A DNA stretch of 10,868 nt from an uncultured Pseudoxanthomonas sp. (GCA_937975725.1 CALJUL010000133.1:1-10868), one strand, 5' to 3'. Shown: positions 1 through 6,922, numbered from the stretch's first letter. Numbers and translations: made by a program. The notes: a model not told the origin generated them from the sequence alone.

Positions 1-2
1 TG

Positions 3-788
3 TACATCCCGCCGGACGCGCTGGAGGTCATCCTCGACGCCTTCGAAGGCCCGCTGGACCTGCTGCTGTACCTGATCCGCCGGCAGAACCTGGACATCCT
101 GGACATCCCCGTCGCCGAGATCACCCGGCAGTACGTGGACTACATCAACGTCATGCAGGAGCTGCGGTTCGAACTGGCCGCCGAATACCTGGTGATGGCC
201 GCCATCCTGGCCGAGATCAAGTCGCGCATGCTGCTGCCGCGGCCGGTCAGCGAGGAAGGCGAGGAAGGCGACCCGCGCGCCGAGCTGGTGCGCCGGCTGC
301 AGGAGTACGAACGCTTCAAGCAGGCGGCCGAGGACCTGGACGCCCTGCCCCGCCAGGACCGCGACACCACCCCGGTGCAGGCGCACGTGCCGGACCGCGC
401 CACCGTCCGGCTGCCGCCGCCGGTGGAGCTGAAGGAAATGCTGCTGGCCCTGCACGACGTGCTCAAGCGCGCCGAGCTGTTCAGCGGCCACGCCATCAAG
501 CGCGAGGCGCTCAGCGTGCGCCAGCGCATGGGCGACGTGCTGACCCGGCTGGAGGACGGCCGCTTCCACCGCTTCGAAAGCATGTTCGCGCCCGAGGAAG
601 GCAAGCTGGGCGTGCTGGTCACCTTCCTGGCCATGCTGGAGCTGGCCAAGGAACAGTTGCTGGACATCGTGCAGGAAGCACCCTTGGCGCCGATCTACGT
701 CAAGTCGCTGGCGCTCAACAACACCAACGAGCCGCTGCAGTTCTCCAGCGAGTTCGACGACAGCGACGCGGCCAACGACGCCCCCTGA
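3..788 (+). CDS. scpA: Segregation and condensation protein A (kleisin), 5' truncated by the window edge
   Basis: ScpA is the kleisin subunit that bridges the SMC ATPase dimer and recruits ScpB, acting on the nucleoid in chromosome compaction and segregation. The reading frame is open from base 3, so the true start lies outside the window and 261 residues are visible. The kleisin N-terminal signature is seen at visible residues 14-43 (FEGPLDLLLYLIRRQNLDIL, then DIPVAEITRQY). The SMC-neck-binding helices follow, ending in AAILAEIKSRMLLPRP (about 66-81). A charged linker comes next, and a C-terminal winged-helix-like segment spans about 178-235. The last residues (FDDSDAAND) are acidic. A GTG at 135 is in frame but sits inside the conserved domain, so it is not the start. 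scpB follows 52 bp downstream, the usual order. Family identification is confident. Confidence 0.95.
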   Translation, partial: YIPPDALEVILDAFEGPLDLLLYLIRRQNLDILDIPVAEITRQYVDYINVMQELRFELAAEYLVMAAILAEIKSRMLLPRPVSEEGEEGDPRAELVRRLQEYERFKQAAEDLDALPRQDRDTTPVQAHVPDRATVRLPPPVELKEMLLALHDVLKRAELFSGHAIKREALSVRQRMGDVLTRLEDGRFHRFESMFAPEEGKLGVLVTFLAMLELAKEQLLDIVQEAPLAPIYVKSLALNNTNEPLQFSSEFDDSDAANDAP

Positions 789-840
789 CGCGCGCGCCCG
801 GCGACGGGCGCCGCAGACCCCCTACGAACGACCGAACCGC

Positions 841-1764
841 ATGGATCAATCGCTCATCAACCGCATCGTGGAGGCCGCCCTGCTGGCGGCCAGCCAGCCG
901 CTGACGCTGGCGCAACTGCACGGCCTGTTCCCGGAAGAGGAACCGGCGCCCGAAGGCAGCGTCGAAGAAGCGCTGCGGCACCTGGCCGACGCCTGCGCCG
1001 ACCGCGGCGTGGAGCTGGTGGAGGTCGCCTCCGGCTACCGCTACCAGGTCAAGGCCGACGTGCACGCCTGGGTGGCGCGGCTGTGGACCGAGCGCAAGAC
1101 CAAGTACACCCGCGCCACGCTGGAGACCCTGGCCCTGATCGCCTACCGCCAGCCGATCACCCGCGGCGAGATCGAACAGGTCCGCGGCGTGGCGGTGAGC
1201 AGCAACATCATCCAGGCGCTGGAGGAACGCGAGTGGATCCGCGTGGTCGGCCACCGCGACGTGCCCGGCCGGCCGGCGCTGTTCGGCACCACCAAGGCAT
1301 TCCTGGACTACTTCGGCCTCAAGCGCCTGGACGAACTGCCGCCGCTGTCCGAACTCAAGGACATCGGCGAACTGGAACCGCAGTTGCCGCTGGACGGCGC
1401 CCCGCTGCCGGTCAGCATCGCCAGCGGCGACGCACCGCTGGACGCACGGGACGACGACGCCCTCGCGCCCGACACCAGCGTCGAGGGCGACGACGACAAC
1501 GGCGACGAGGCCGCAGCGCCCCGCGACGCCGAAGGACACGCATCGGACGGCGACGAAGCCCGCGACGGGCACGACGCAGCCGGTTCCGATGCGCAATACG
1601 ACGCAACGGCCCCGTCTCAGGACGACGCGACCGTAGAAGACGACACCCCGACGGAAACCGGCGACGACGCCGGACACGCTTCCGCCGGTGAACCCCAACC
1701 CCAAGATGACGCCGCCGCCGCTTCCGACCAGGAAGACCGGGCATCGTCGGAGCAGAAGCAATGA
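841..1764 (+). CDS. scpB: Segregation and condensation protein B with long acidic C-terminal tail
   Basis: ScpB dimers bind the central part of ScpA and tune SMC ring activity. The protein is 307 residues. Residues 1-80 and 85-165 hold the two winged-helix domains. Family landmarks are the start MDQSLINRIVEAALLAASQP, the stretch TRATLETLALIAYRQPITRG (90-109), then EIEQVRGV (110-117), and GRPALFGTTKAFLDYFGL (143-160). The folded part ends near 185, about where many ScpB proteins stop. Residues 197-307 are a low-complexity Asp/Ala/Gly-rich tail with 36 Asp/Glu against 5 Lys/Arg, probably disordered. ATG 841 is chosen because the family N-terminus begins there, although no clear Shine-Dalgarno precedes it; translation may depend partly on scpA. 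The stop overlaps the rluB start (ATGA at 1761-1764), suggesting translational coupling. Confidence 0.95.
   Translation: MDQSLINRIVEAALLAASQPLTLAQLHGLFPEEEPAPEGSVEEALRHLADACADRGVELVEVASGYRYQVKADVHAWVARLWTERKTKYTRATLETLALIAYRQPITRGEIEQVRGVAVSSNIIQALEEREWIRVVGHRDVPGRPALFGTTKAFLDYFGLKRLDELPPLSELKDIGELEPQLPLDGAPLPVSIASGDAPLDARDDDALAPDTSVEGDDDNGDEAAAPRDAEGHASDGDEARDGHDAAGSDAQYDATAPSQDDATVEDDTPTETGDDAGHASAGEPQPQDDAAAASDQEDRASSEQKQ
1749..1752 (+). promoter_or_regulatory. Ribosome binding site of rluB inside the end of scpB
   Basis: GGAG lies 8 nt before the rluB ATG at 1761, within the last codons of scpB. It supports this start and the overlapping gene arrangement. Confidence 0.6.
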
Positions 1765-3407
1765 GCAACACCCCCAAGAAAACCCCGCTGGGCAAGCTGT
1801 CCCTGAAGCGCGACAGCGCGCCCGCCGAAACCCCGCGCCTGGAAGAGCGCCTGCACAAGGTGCTGGCGCAGGCCGGCCTGGGCTCGCGCCGCGCGCTGGA
1901 GCAGCGCATCGCCGACGGCCTGGTCAAGGTCAACGGCGAGACCGCGCAGACCGGCATGTCGGTCAAGGCCGGCGACAAGATCGAACTGGACGGCCGCACC
2001 TTCGTCGCCAGCGCACTGACCGAGCCCTCGCGCGTGCTGATCTACAACAAGCCCGAAGGCGAAGTGACCACCCGCGAAGACCCCGAAGGCCGCCCGACCA
2101 TCTTCGAGGCGCTGCCCGCACTGAAGGGCGCGCGCTGGATCGCCATCGGCCGCCTGGACATCAACACCACCGGCCTGCTGCTGCTGACCACCGACGGCGA
2201 ACTCGCCAACGCGATGATGCACCCGTCCTACGAGGTCGAGCGCGAGTACGTCGTGCGCGTGCGCGCGCCGGAAGGCCAGGAAAGCGTGCCGGACAACGTG
2301 GTCGACCGCCTGCGCCGCGGCGTGGCGCTGGACGACGGCCCGGCCAAGTTCGACGAGATCGAACGCATCGGCGGCACCGATTCGCACGACTGGTTCCGCG
2401 TGGTGGTCAAGGAAGGCCGCAACCGCGAAGTGCGCCGCCTGTGGGAATCACAGGGCTGCCAGGTCAGCCGCCTGAAGCGCGTGCGCTATGGCAAGGTCAG
2501 CCTGCCGCAGCCGCTGCTGCGCGGCCAGTCGCAGGAGCTGCCCGACACCCAGGTCGAAGCGCTGCGCAAGCAACTGGGCCTGGAGGACGGCGCGCCGGCC
2601 GCGCTGACCCTGCAGCCGGTGATCGGCCAGCGCAAGGCCGCCAAGTCCACCGTGCACGTGGGCGGCGGCCGCAGCGGCAGCGCCTACGTCAACGGCCACA
2701 ACAGCGCCGACGAAGGCCGCGAGCTGCGCCGCTTCGACCATGTGCGCGAAGACCGCGGCCGTGGCGGTCGCGGCAAGAAGCCGCATGGCGGCCTGACCGT
2801 CAGCGGCGAACAGGCGGCCAAGCAATCGCAGCGCCCGTTCAAGCAGCGCACGCCCAAGGGGCCGAAGCCGCTGCCCGAGGGCAATCCGGCGGCGTTCCGC
2901 AGTTGGTACGTGCCGGATGGCGTCGATACCGGCCCGGCCGGCCACCGGAACGCCGGTCCCGGCGGCCCGAAGAAGCCCTACGCTGGCAAGCCGGGCGGAC
3001 GTCCCGGCACCGGCGGCAAGCCCGGTGGCGGCGCTGGCAAGCGCGGCCCCGGTGGCGGCCAGGGCGGCTTCGGTGGCGACCGTTTCGGCAATGACCGCAC
3101 CGGTTTTGGCGCCGAGCGCGGACCGCGTGGCGCGCAGGGCGCCGCCGGCAAGCCGCAGCGCGCCGCGCGCCCCTACGGCCATCCCGGCAGTGCCCCGAGC
3201 TTCCCGTCCGACCATGCCAACCCCGGCTTCAACCCCTACGGCCAACAGCCGCGGGGCCCGCGGCCGCAGGGACGTCCCGGTGGCGGGGGCAATCGTCCGC
3301 AGCACGCCGGCCCCCGGCCCGGCGGCCGGCCGGCCGGTGGGCGCGGTCCTGGCGGCCGTCCCGGTGGCGGCGGCCAGCGGGGTCCCCGCGGCGGTGGCCA
3401 CGGCTGA
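1761..3407 (+). CDS. rluB: 23S rRNA pseudouridine synthase RluB with long Gly/Arg/Pro-rich tail
   Basis: RluB isomerises a uridine (U2605 in E. coli numbering) of 23S rRNA to pseudouridine. The protein is 548 residues. Residues 26-80 form an S4 RNA-binding domain (LEERLHKVLAQAGLGSRRAL onward). Residues 90-270 form the RsuA/RluB catalytic domain. The catalytic Asp is D133 in GRLDINTTGLLLLTTDGELA (130-149), and the conserved EGRNREVRRLWESQG segment is at 218-232. The enzyme core ends near 275. The remaining roughly 270 residues are low complexity: residues 291-548 hold 45 Lys/Arg against 14 Asp/Glu, with many GGRPGG and RGPGG steps in the last 150. Such basic tails are known in some RluB homologues and probably help RNA binding, which is inference here. 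It is the last gene of the scpA-scpB-rluB unit, and a strong terminator follows 10 bp after the stop. RsuA/RluE/RluF are less likely given the length and the scpB context. Confidence 0.93.
   Translation: MSNTPKKTPLGKLSLKRDSAPAETPRLEERLHKVLAQAGLGSRRALEQRIADGLVKVNGETAQTGMSVKAGDKIELDGRTFVASALTEPSRVLIYNKPEGEVTTREDPEGRPTIFEALPALKGARWIAIGRLDINTTGLLLLTTDGELANAMMHPSYEVEREYVVRVRAPEGQESVPDNVVDRLRRGVALDDGPAKFDEIERIGGTDSHDWFRVVVKEGRNREVRRLWESQGCQVSRLKRVRYGKVSLPQPLLRGQSQELPDTQVEALRKQLGLEDGAPAALTLQPVIGQRKAAKSTVHVGGGRSGSAYVNGHNSADEGRELRRFDHVREDRGRGGRGKKPHGGLTVSGEQAAKQSQRPFKQRTPKGPKPLPEGNPAAFRSWYVPDGVDTGPAGHRNAGPGGPKKPYAGKPGGRPGTGGKPGGGAGKRGPGGGQGGFGGDRFGNDRTGFGAERGPRGAQGAAGKPQRAARPYGHPGSAPSFPSDHANPGFNPYGQQPRGPRPQGRPGGGGNRPQHAGPRPGGRPAGGRGPGGRPGGGGQRGPRGGGHG
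2931..3404 (+). repeat. Low-complexity Gly/Arg/Pro coding repeat in the rluB tail
   Basis: The end of rluB is built from imperfect repeats of GGTGGC, GGCGGC, CGTCCC and CGGCCC, which encode GGRPGG, RGPGG and PGGGG-type units. The repeats are degenerate rather than a fixed-period tandem array. The frame stays open to the stop, so this is a coding low-complexity region and not a broken end. It is a likely site of length variation between strains. Confidence 0.6.
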
Positions 3408-3417
3408 CACGACACGG

Positions 3418-3448
3418 AGAAGGCGCCCATCGGCGCCTTCTTTCTTTC
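3418..3448 (+). terminator. Rho-independent terminator after rluB
   Basis: A perfect 10-bp stem pairs AGAAGGCGCC (3418-3427) with GGCGCCTTCT (3432-3441) around a CATC loop. The T-rich run TTTCTTT follows on the plus strand. It begins 10 bp after the rluB stop. There is no matching A-run upstream, so it should work in the plus direction only. Confidence 0.88.
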
Positions 3449-3555
3449 CGCTGCCTGTCGCGGAGGCGGTGGCCTGACTTCATGGCGACTTCACCGCCGC
3501 TCCCCGCACGGCCTGCACGCTGCGCACCACGCCGTGATCGAGCCCGTGCCCGCCG

Positions 3556-4680
3556 ATGCAGGACAACTTCTATGACGTGATCGTGGTGGGCGCCGGCTTC
3601 GCCGGCCTCGCCTGTGCCCGCGAACTGGCCGCGGCCGGCCTGCGCGTGTGCGTGATCGAACGCAAGCGCGACCTCGGCGAACGCCTGCACACCACCGGCA
3701 TCCTGGTGCAGGAAGCGCTCGACGAACCGGCGCTGCACGGCGTCCCCGCCGGCCTGCTGCGCGCGGTGCCGCGCGTGCGGCTGTACGCGCCGTCGCTGGC
3801 GAGCATCCGGCTGGCGGCACCGGGCTATCGCTTCTTCACCACCGACACGCCGGGGCTGATGCGCTGGCTGGGCGCGCAGGCAGTGGCCGGCGGCGTGGAG
3901 CTACGCCTGGGCTGCGGCTTCCGCGACGCGCAACGGACCGCGCAGGGCTGGCAGCTCCCGGGCATCGGCCGCTGCCGCTACCTGGTGGGCGCCGACGGCG
4001 TGCGCTCGCGGGTGGCGGCGCGGCTGGGCCTGGGCCGCGTGCACGAAGTGCTGCACGGCATGGAATACGAATACGACGGCATCGCCCTGCGTGAACCCGA
4101 TGCCCTGCACTGCTTCGTCAGCCGGCGCTTCGCACCTGGTTACATCGGCTGGGTCGCGCAGACGCCGACCGGCGTGCAGGCCGGCCTGGCGCTGCGGCGG
4201 CGCGGCCAAACGGCGCACGCGCCTGCGCCGGACCTGGCTGGCTTCCTCGACCGCATCGCACCGCTGGTGGGCCTGGACCCTCAGCGCCCGCCGGACGCCG
4301 TGCGCGCCGGTGCGATCCCCTGCGGCGGTGCGGTCACGCTGCGGCGGAACGACGCAGCCGTGCTGGTGGGCGACGCCGCCGGCATGGTCTCGCCGGTCAC
4401 CGCCGGCGGCATCCATGCGGGCCTGCGCCATGGCGCCCGCACCGGGCGCGCGTTGGCGGCGGCACTGGCCGATGGCCGGCCGTTCGCCGAACCGCGCGGT
4501 GCGCCGGTGCGGCACATGGGCTGCAAACGCGCGCTGCGCTGGGCCTTCGACCGCTTCCAGTCCGACTGGCCGGTCGACCTGCTGCTGGGCGCCGCGCCCG
4601 TGCGCCGCATCGCCGAACAGGTCTATTTCCACCGCCGCGGGCAGGCCGTGGCCGCGGACGATGTCGCCTCCACCGATTGA
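3556..4680 (+). CDS. FAD-dependent oxidoreductase, geranylgeranyl reductase/FixC-like
   Basis: This is a soluble-looking flavoprotein of 374 residues with the p-hydroxybenzoate-hydroxylase type FAD fold. The N-terminal Rossmann motif VGAGFAG (11-17) follows strand YDVIVV and is followed by the acidic strand end VIERK (33-37). The second FAD motif is YLVGADGVRSRVAARLG (142-158). The third is VLVGDAAGMVSPVTAGGIHA (269-288), where GDAAG-x-VSP is the form seen in geranylgeranyl-reductase-family enzymes. Those family members reduce isoprenoid double bonds or hydroxylate aromatics; the substrate here cannot be read from sequence. The start is ATG 3556, which places the Rossmann strand at the usual distance, though no clear Shine-Dalgarno is seen. 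The gene begins about 110 bp after the rluB terminator. fpr starts 70 bp downstream, so reduced ferredoxin or NADPH supply from Fpr is possible but unproven. No transmembrane segment is seen. Confidence 0.8.
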   Translation: MQDNFYDVIVVGAGFAGLACARELAAAGLRVCVIERKRDLGERLHTTGILVQEALDEPALHGVPAGLLRAVPRVRLYAPSLASIRLAAPGYRFFTTDTPGLMRWLGAQAVAGGVELRLGCGFRDAQRTAQGWQLPGIGRCRYLVGADGVRSRVAARLGLGRVHEVLHGMEYEYDGIALREPDALHCFVSRRFAPGYIGWVAQTPTGVQAGLALRRRGQTAHAPAPDLAGFLDRIAPLVGLDPQRPPDAVRAGAIPCGGAVTLRRNDAAVLVGDAAGMVSPVTAGGIHAGLRHGARTGRALAAALADGRPFAEPRGAPVRHMGCKRALRWAFDRFQSDWPVDLLLGAAPVRRIAEQVYFHRRGQAVAADDVASTD

Positions 4681-4711
4681 GCAGGATCAAGGCCGCCTTG
4701 CCCCGGTCGGC

Positions 4712-4717
4712 TACAAT
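4712..4717 (+). promoter_or_regulatory. Candidate -10 box upstream of fpr
   Basis: TACAAT within GGCTACAATGG sits 33 bp before the fpr ATG and matches TATAAT at five of six positions. No good -35 hexamer is seen 16-18 bp upstream, so an extended or activator-dependent promoter is possible. It would give a leader of roughly 27 nt and let fpr be expressed apart from the upstream oxidoreductase. Confidence 0.45.
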
Positions 4718-4750
4718 GGCGCGGACCGTTTCATTGCCCCCTACGCCCCC

Positions 4751-5530
4751 ATGTCATCCGCCTTCGGCACCGAAACGGTGCTCGACGTCCGCCACTGGAC
4801 GGACGCCTACTTCAGCTTCACCACCACCCGCGACGACGGTTTCCGTTTCGACAACGGCCAGTTCGTGATGATCGGCCTGGAAGTGAACGGCAAGCCGCTG
4901 CTGCGCGCCTATTCCATCGCCAGCGCCAACTGGGAAGAACAACTGGAGTTCTTCAGCATCAAGGTCCAGGACGGCCCGCTGACCTCGCGCCTGCAGCACA
5001 TCAAGCCCGGCGACAGCGTACTGATCGGCCGCAAGCCCACCGGCACCCTGCTGATCAGCGACCTGCACCCGGGCCGCAACCTGTACCTGCTGGGCACCGG
5101 CACCGGGCTGGCGCCGTGGCTGTCGGTGGTCAAGGACCCGGAAACCTACGAGCGCTTCGAGCGCGTGGTACTGTGCCACGGCGTGCGCCACGCCGACGAC
5201 CTGGCCTACCGCGACTACTTCGAGAAGGAACTGCCGCAGCACGAGTTCCTCGGCGAGGCGATCCGCGGGAAGCTGCTGTACTACCCCGCGGTCAGCCGCG
5301 AGCCCTTCCCCAACCACGGCCGCCTGACCGACCTGATGGCCAGCGGCGAGATGATGGAGACCCTGGGCATCGAGGCGCTGGACCCCGAGCACGACCGCGC
5401 GATGATCTGCGGCAGCCCGCAGATGCTGGCCGACTTCCGCACCCTGCTGGACGGCCGCGGCTTCACCGCCGCCCCGCGCATCGGCAGCCCCGGCCAGTAC
5501 GTGTTCGAACGCGCCTTCGTGGAGAAGTAA
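4751..5530 (+). CDS. fpr: Ferredoxin/flavodoxin-NADP+ reductase
   Basis: Fpr transfers electrons between NADPH and ferredoxin or flavodoxin through FAD, supporting Fe-S biogenesis, reductive metabolism and oxidative-stress defence in the cytoplasm. The protein is 259 residues, normal for bacterial plant-type FPRs. The FAD-binding barrel (1-100) contains RAYSIAS (52-58), the RxYS flavin motif, and GQFVMIGL (36-43). The NADP domain carries GTGTGLAP (115-122) and CGSPQM (220-225). The C-terminus AFVEK matches the terminal extension stacking on FAD in the Azotobacter/Rhodobacter type of bacterial FPR. The open frame extends far upstream, overlapping the previous gene, but family alignment and the nearby TACAAT box select ATG 4751. 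No strong Shine-Dalgarno precedes it. It lies 70 bp after the FAD oxidoreductase gene and about 90 bp before a secreted thioredoxin gene. Confidence 0.95.
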   Translation: MSSAFGTETVLDVRHWTDAYFSFTTTRDDGFRFDNGQFVMIGLEVNGKPLLRAYSIASANWEEQLEFFSIKVQDGPLTSRLQHIKPGDSVLIGRKPTGTLLISDLHPGRNLYLLGTGTGLAPWLSVVKDPETYERFERVVLCHGVRHADDLAYRDYFEKELPQHEFLGEAIRGKLLYYPAVSREPFPNHGRLTDLMASGEMMETLGIEALDPEHDRAMICGSPQMLADFRTLLDGRGFTAAPRIGSPGQYVFERAFVEK

Positions 5531-5538
5531 GCGCGCCG

Positions 5539-5566
5539 CGTTGCCGGCAGCGGCATGCAGGCAACG
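5539..5566 (+). terminator. Hairpin after fpr, possible terminator lacking a T-tract
   Basis: CGTTGCC (5539-5545) pairs with GGCAACG (5560-5566). Inner GCA/TGC pairing (5547-5549 with 5556-5558) extends the stem across one mismatch. It starts 8 bp after the fpr stop. No T-run follows, so it may be only an RNA-stabilising or weak termination structure. Confidence 0.3.
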
Positions 5567-5606
5567 CCCGCCTGAAATGCTAGGCTCCGCGGCGGGGAAG
5601 AACACC

Positions 5607-5612
5607 GGGGGA
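5607..5612 (+). promoter_or_regulatory. Ribosome binding site that fixes the start of the TlpA-like gene
   Basis: A purine run GGGGGA lies 6 nt before ATG 5619. An in-frame TTG at 5541 lacks such a site and would add 26 residues ahead of the signal peptide, so ATG 5619 is preferred. Confidence 0.6.
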
Positions 5613-5618
5613 AACCGC

Positions 5619-6152
5619 ATGCGATTCCGCTTCTTCGTGCCCGCGCTGCTGGCGGCGGCGCTGACGTTTTCCGCATGGGCCGGCGAGAGGGTGCCGCAGC
5701 CCAAGGCCGGCGACACGCCGCCGCCGATCGAGTTGAAGGACCGCGACGGCGATCCCGTCGATCTCGCCGCATTGCAGGGCAAGGTGGTGGTGGTGACGTT
5801 CTGGGCCTCGTGGTGCGGCCCCTGCCGCCGCGAACTGCCGATGCTAGGCCGCGTGCAGAAGCTGGTGGGGCGCGACTACCTGGAAGTCATCGCGGTCAAC
5901 ATGAAGGAGCCGCGCGCGGACTACCTGGCGGTGCTGCGCGCGAACAAGGACCTCGACCTGCGCTTCGTACACGATCCGCGCGGCGTGGCTTCCGACCGCT
6001 ACGGCGTCACCGCGCTGCCCAATATGTTCATCATCGGCCGCGACGGCCGCATCGTGCGCACGCACCGCGGCTATTCCGACGACGTGCTGGAATCCTTCGC
6101 CAAGGAACTGCTGGCGCTGCTGCCCGAGGAGGCGCTGCAACGCCGACAGTGA
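5619..6152 (+). CDS. Secreted TlpA/ResA-like thiol-disulfide oxidoreductase
   Basis: This is an exported thioredoxin-fold protein of 177 residues. Residues 1-21 form a typical Sec signal peptide (MRFRF, then a hydrophobic Leu/Ala stretch, ending SAWA before GER), so the mature protein should be periplasmic. The AhpC/TSA-redoxin type fold follows. The redox motif FWASWCGPCRRELP (61-74) contains C66 and C69. The cis-Pro loop is TALPNMFIIGRDGRI (131-145, P134), where TlpA/ResA proteins more often read VPTTFLID; the Asn after the Pro is unusual. The central insert typical of TlpA/ResA is present between the active site and the cis-Pro. Likely roles are reduction of periplasmic disulfides, for example in cytochrome c or copper-site maturation; the partner cannot be read here. 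No ccm or sco genes are adjacent. It converges on the glutathione peroxidase gene. Confidence 0.88.
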   Translation: MRFRFFVPALLAAALTFSAWAGERVPQPKAGDTPPPIELKDRDGDPVDLAALQGKVVVVTFWASWCGPCRRELPMLGRVQKLVGRDYLEVIAVNMKEPRADYLAVLRANKDLDLRFVHDPRGVASDRYGVTALPNMFIIGRDGRIVRTHRGYSDDVLESFAKELLALLPEEALQRRQ

Positions 6153-6338
6153 GCCGGCCGCGCCGCGCCACGGTGGCGCAAGCATGGCGGGCGAAGCAGG
6201 CCCACCGCGGGTTCGTTGCCCTGTCGCCTTGCCTGTGCGCTTCCAGTCCTTCAACGCCCCCATCCGCAGCGTTTGACGCGGCCGCGTGGCGACGATGCCG
6301 CGCCCTTCGGCCATTGCGCGCGGAGGCGGCCGCTGCGC
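6153..6338. other. 186-bp convergent intergenic region
   Basis: This stretch lies between the stops of the TlpA-like gene (+) and the glutathione peroxidase gene (-). It contains a short hairpin at 6165-6179 and no T-tract on either strand. Frames through it are short or are extensions of neighbouring frames with no recognisable family motifs. I see no RNA gene in it. Confidence 0.4.
6165..6179. terminator. Short hairpin downstream of the TlpA-like gene, possible terminator
   Basis: GCGCCAC-G-GTGGCGC is a perfect palindrome starting 12 bp after the stop at 6152. It can fold as 6 bp with a 3-nt loop. There is no T-run, so intrinsic termination is uncertain. Confidence 0.3.
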
Positions 6339-6821
6339 TTACGCCAGCGCGGCGCGGATGTCGCCGGCCAGCGATTCGGGCTTGTCGGTGGGCGCATAGC
6401 GCGCGATCACGCGACCGTCGCGGCCGACCAGGAACTTGCTGAAGTTCCATTTGATCGCCCCGATACCCAGCAGGCCCGGTTTCTCCTGCTTCAGCCAGCG
6501 CCATAGCGGATGTGCGCCGTCGCCGTTGACCTCGACCTTGGCGAACATGGGGAAGCTCACGTCGTAGTTGAGCGAACAGAAGCTGCGGATCTGCGCCTCG
6601 TCGCCGGGCTCCTGGTGGCCGAACTGGTCGCAGGGGAACCCCAGCACCACCAGCCCCTGCGGGCCGAACTCGCGCCACAGCTTTTCCAGCCCCGCATACT
6701 GCGGCGTGAAGCCGCACTCCGACGCCACGTTGACGATCAGCAGAACCTTGCCTCGGTAGTCGGACAGGGAACAGTCCTGGCCGTCGATGTCGCGCGCGGT
6801 GAAATCGTAGGCAGTGGTCAT
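6339..6821 (-). CDS. Glutathione peroxidase family thiol peroxidase (BtuE/GpxA-like)
   Basis: This cytoplasmic peroxidase of 160 residues reduces hydrogen or organic peroxides using glutathione or thioredoxin. The peroxidatic Cys is C36 in NVASECGFTPQYAGLE (31-46), where Lys more commonly precedes the Cys. The second signature is LGFPCDQFGHQEPG (60-73), with Q70 of the catalytic tetrad. IKWNFSKFLV (123-132) supplies W125 and N126. C82 in FCSLNYDVSFPMF is placed as the resolving Cys of thioredoxin-dependent members, so thioredoxin may be the real reductant. The catalytic residue is an ordinary Cys codon (TGC). An upstream in-frame ATG would add 17 residues, but ATG 6821 begins at the normal family N-terminus (MTTAYDFTARDIDG) and has a good ribosome binding site. 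It lies downstream of the amidohydrolase gene on the same strand, separated by 297 bp with a REP pair, so it probably has its own promoter. Confidence 0.93.
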   Translation of the reverse strand: MTTAYDFTARDIDGQDCSLSDYRGKVLLIVNVASECGFTPQYAGLEKLWREFGPQGLVVLGFPCDQFGHQEPGDEAQIRSFCSLNYDVSFPMFAKVEVNGDGAHPLWRWLKQEKPGLLGIGAIKWNFSKFLVGRDGRVIARYAPTDKPESLAGDIRAALA

Positions 6822-6826
6822 GGCCG

Positions 6827-6832
6827 TCTCCC
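6827..6832 (-). promoter_or_regulatory. Ribosome binding site of the glutathione peroxidase gene
   Basis: Read on the minus strand, GGGAGA lies 5 nt before ATG 6821. This supports that start over the in-frame ATG 51 bp upstream. Confidence 0.65.
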
Positions 6833-6922
6833 GGGAAAGCCCTATCAGACACCCCCACACGCGCGCCGGCAAGCGCTGCGGCGGGCATGCCGCTTCTATC
6901 GCCCCTGCCCCTCATACCTCTT

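Noticed and set aside
1688..3094. 468-residue plus-strand frame overlapping scpB and rluB
   Set aside because: Its Arg/Pro/Ala-rich composition is the frame-shifted reading of GC-rich codons. The overlapping frame encodes RluB.
4091..4750. Upstream open extension of the fpr frame
   Set aside because: It overlaps the C-terminal half of the FAD oxidoreductase and has shadow-like Arg/Ser/Trp-rich composition. Fpr homology starts at ATG 4751.
6153..6338. Possible small gene or ncRNA in the convergent gap
   Set aside because: No frame has a ribosome binding site with a plausible start, and no T-tract terminator or promoter pair flanks a defined RNA.
6712..6720. Possible selenocysteine site in the glutathione peroxidase (protein reads SEC at residues 34-36)
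   Set aside because: The letters are Ser-Glu-Cys; the catalytic codon is TGC (Cys) and no in-frame TGA is present.
6833..6922. Promoter for the glutathione peroxidase, for example TTGCCG with TGATAG 17 bp apart on the minus strand
   Set aside because: The -10 match is poor and no regulatory dyad supports it, so it is not listed as a feature.
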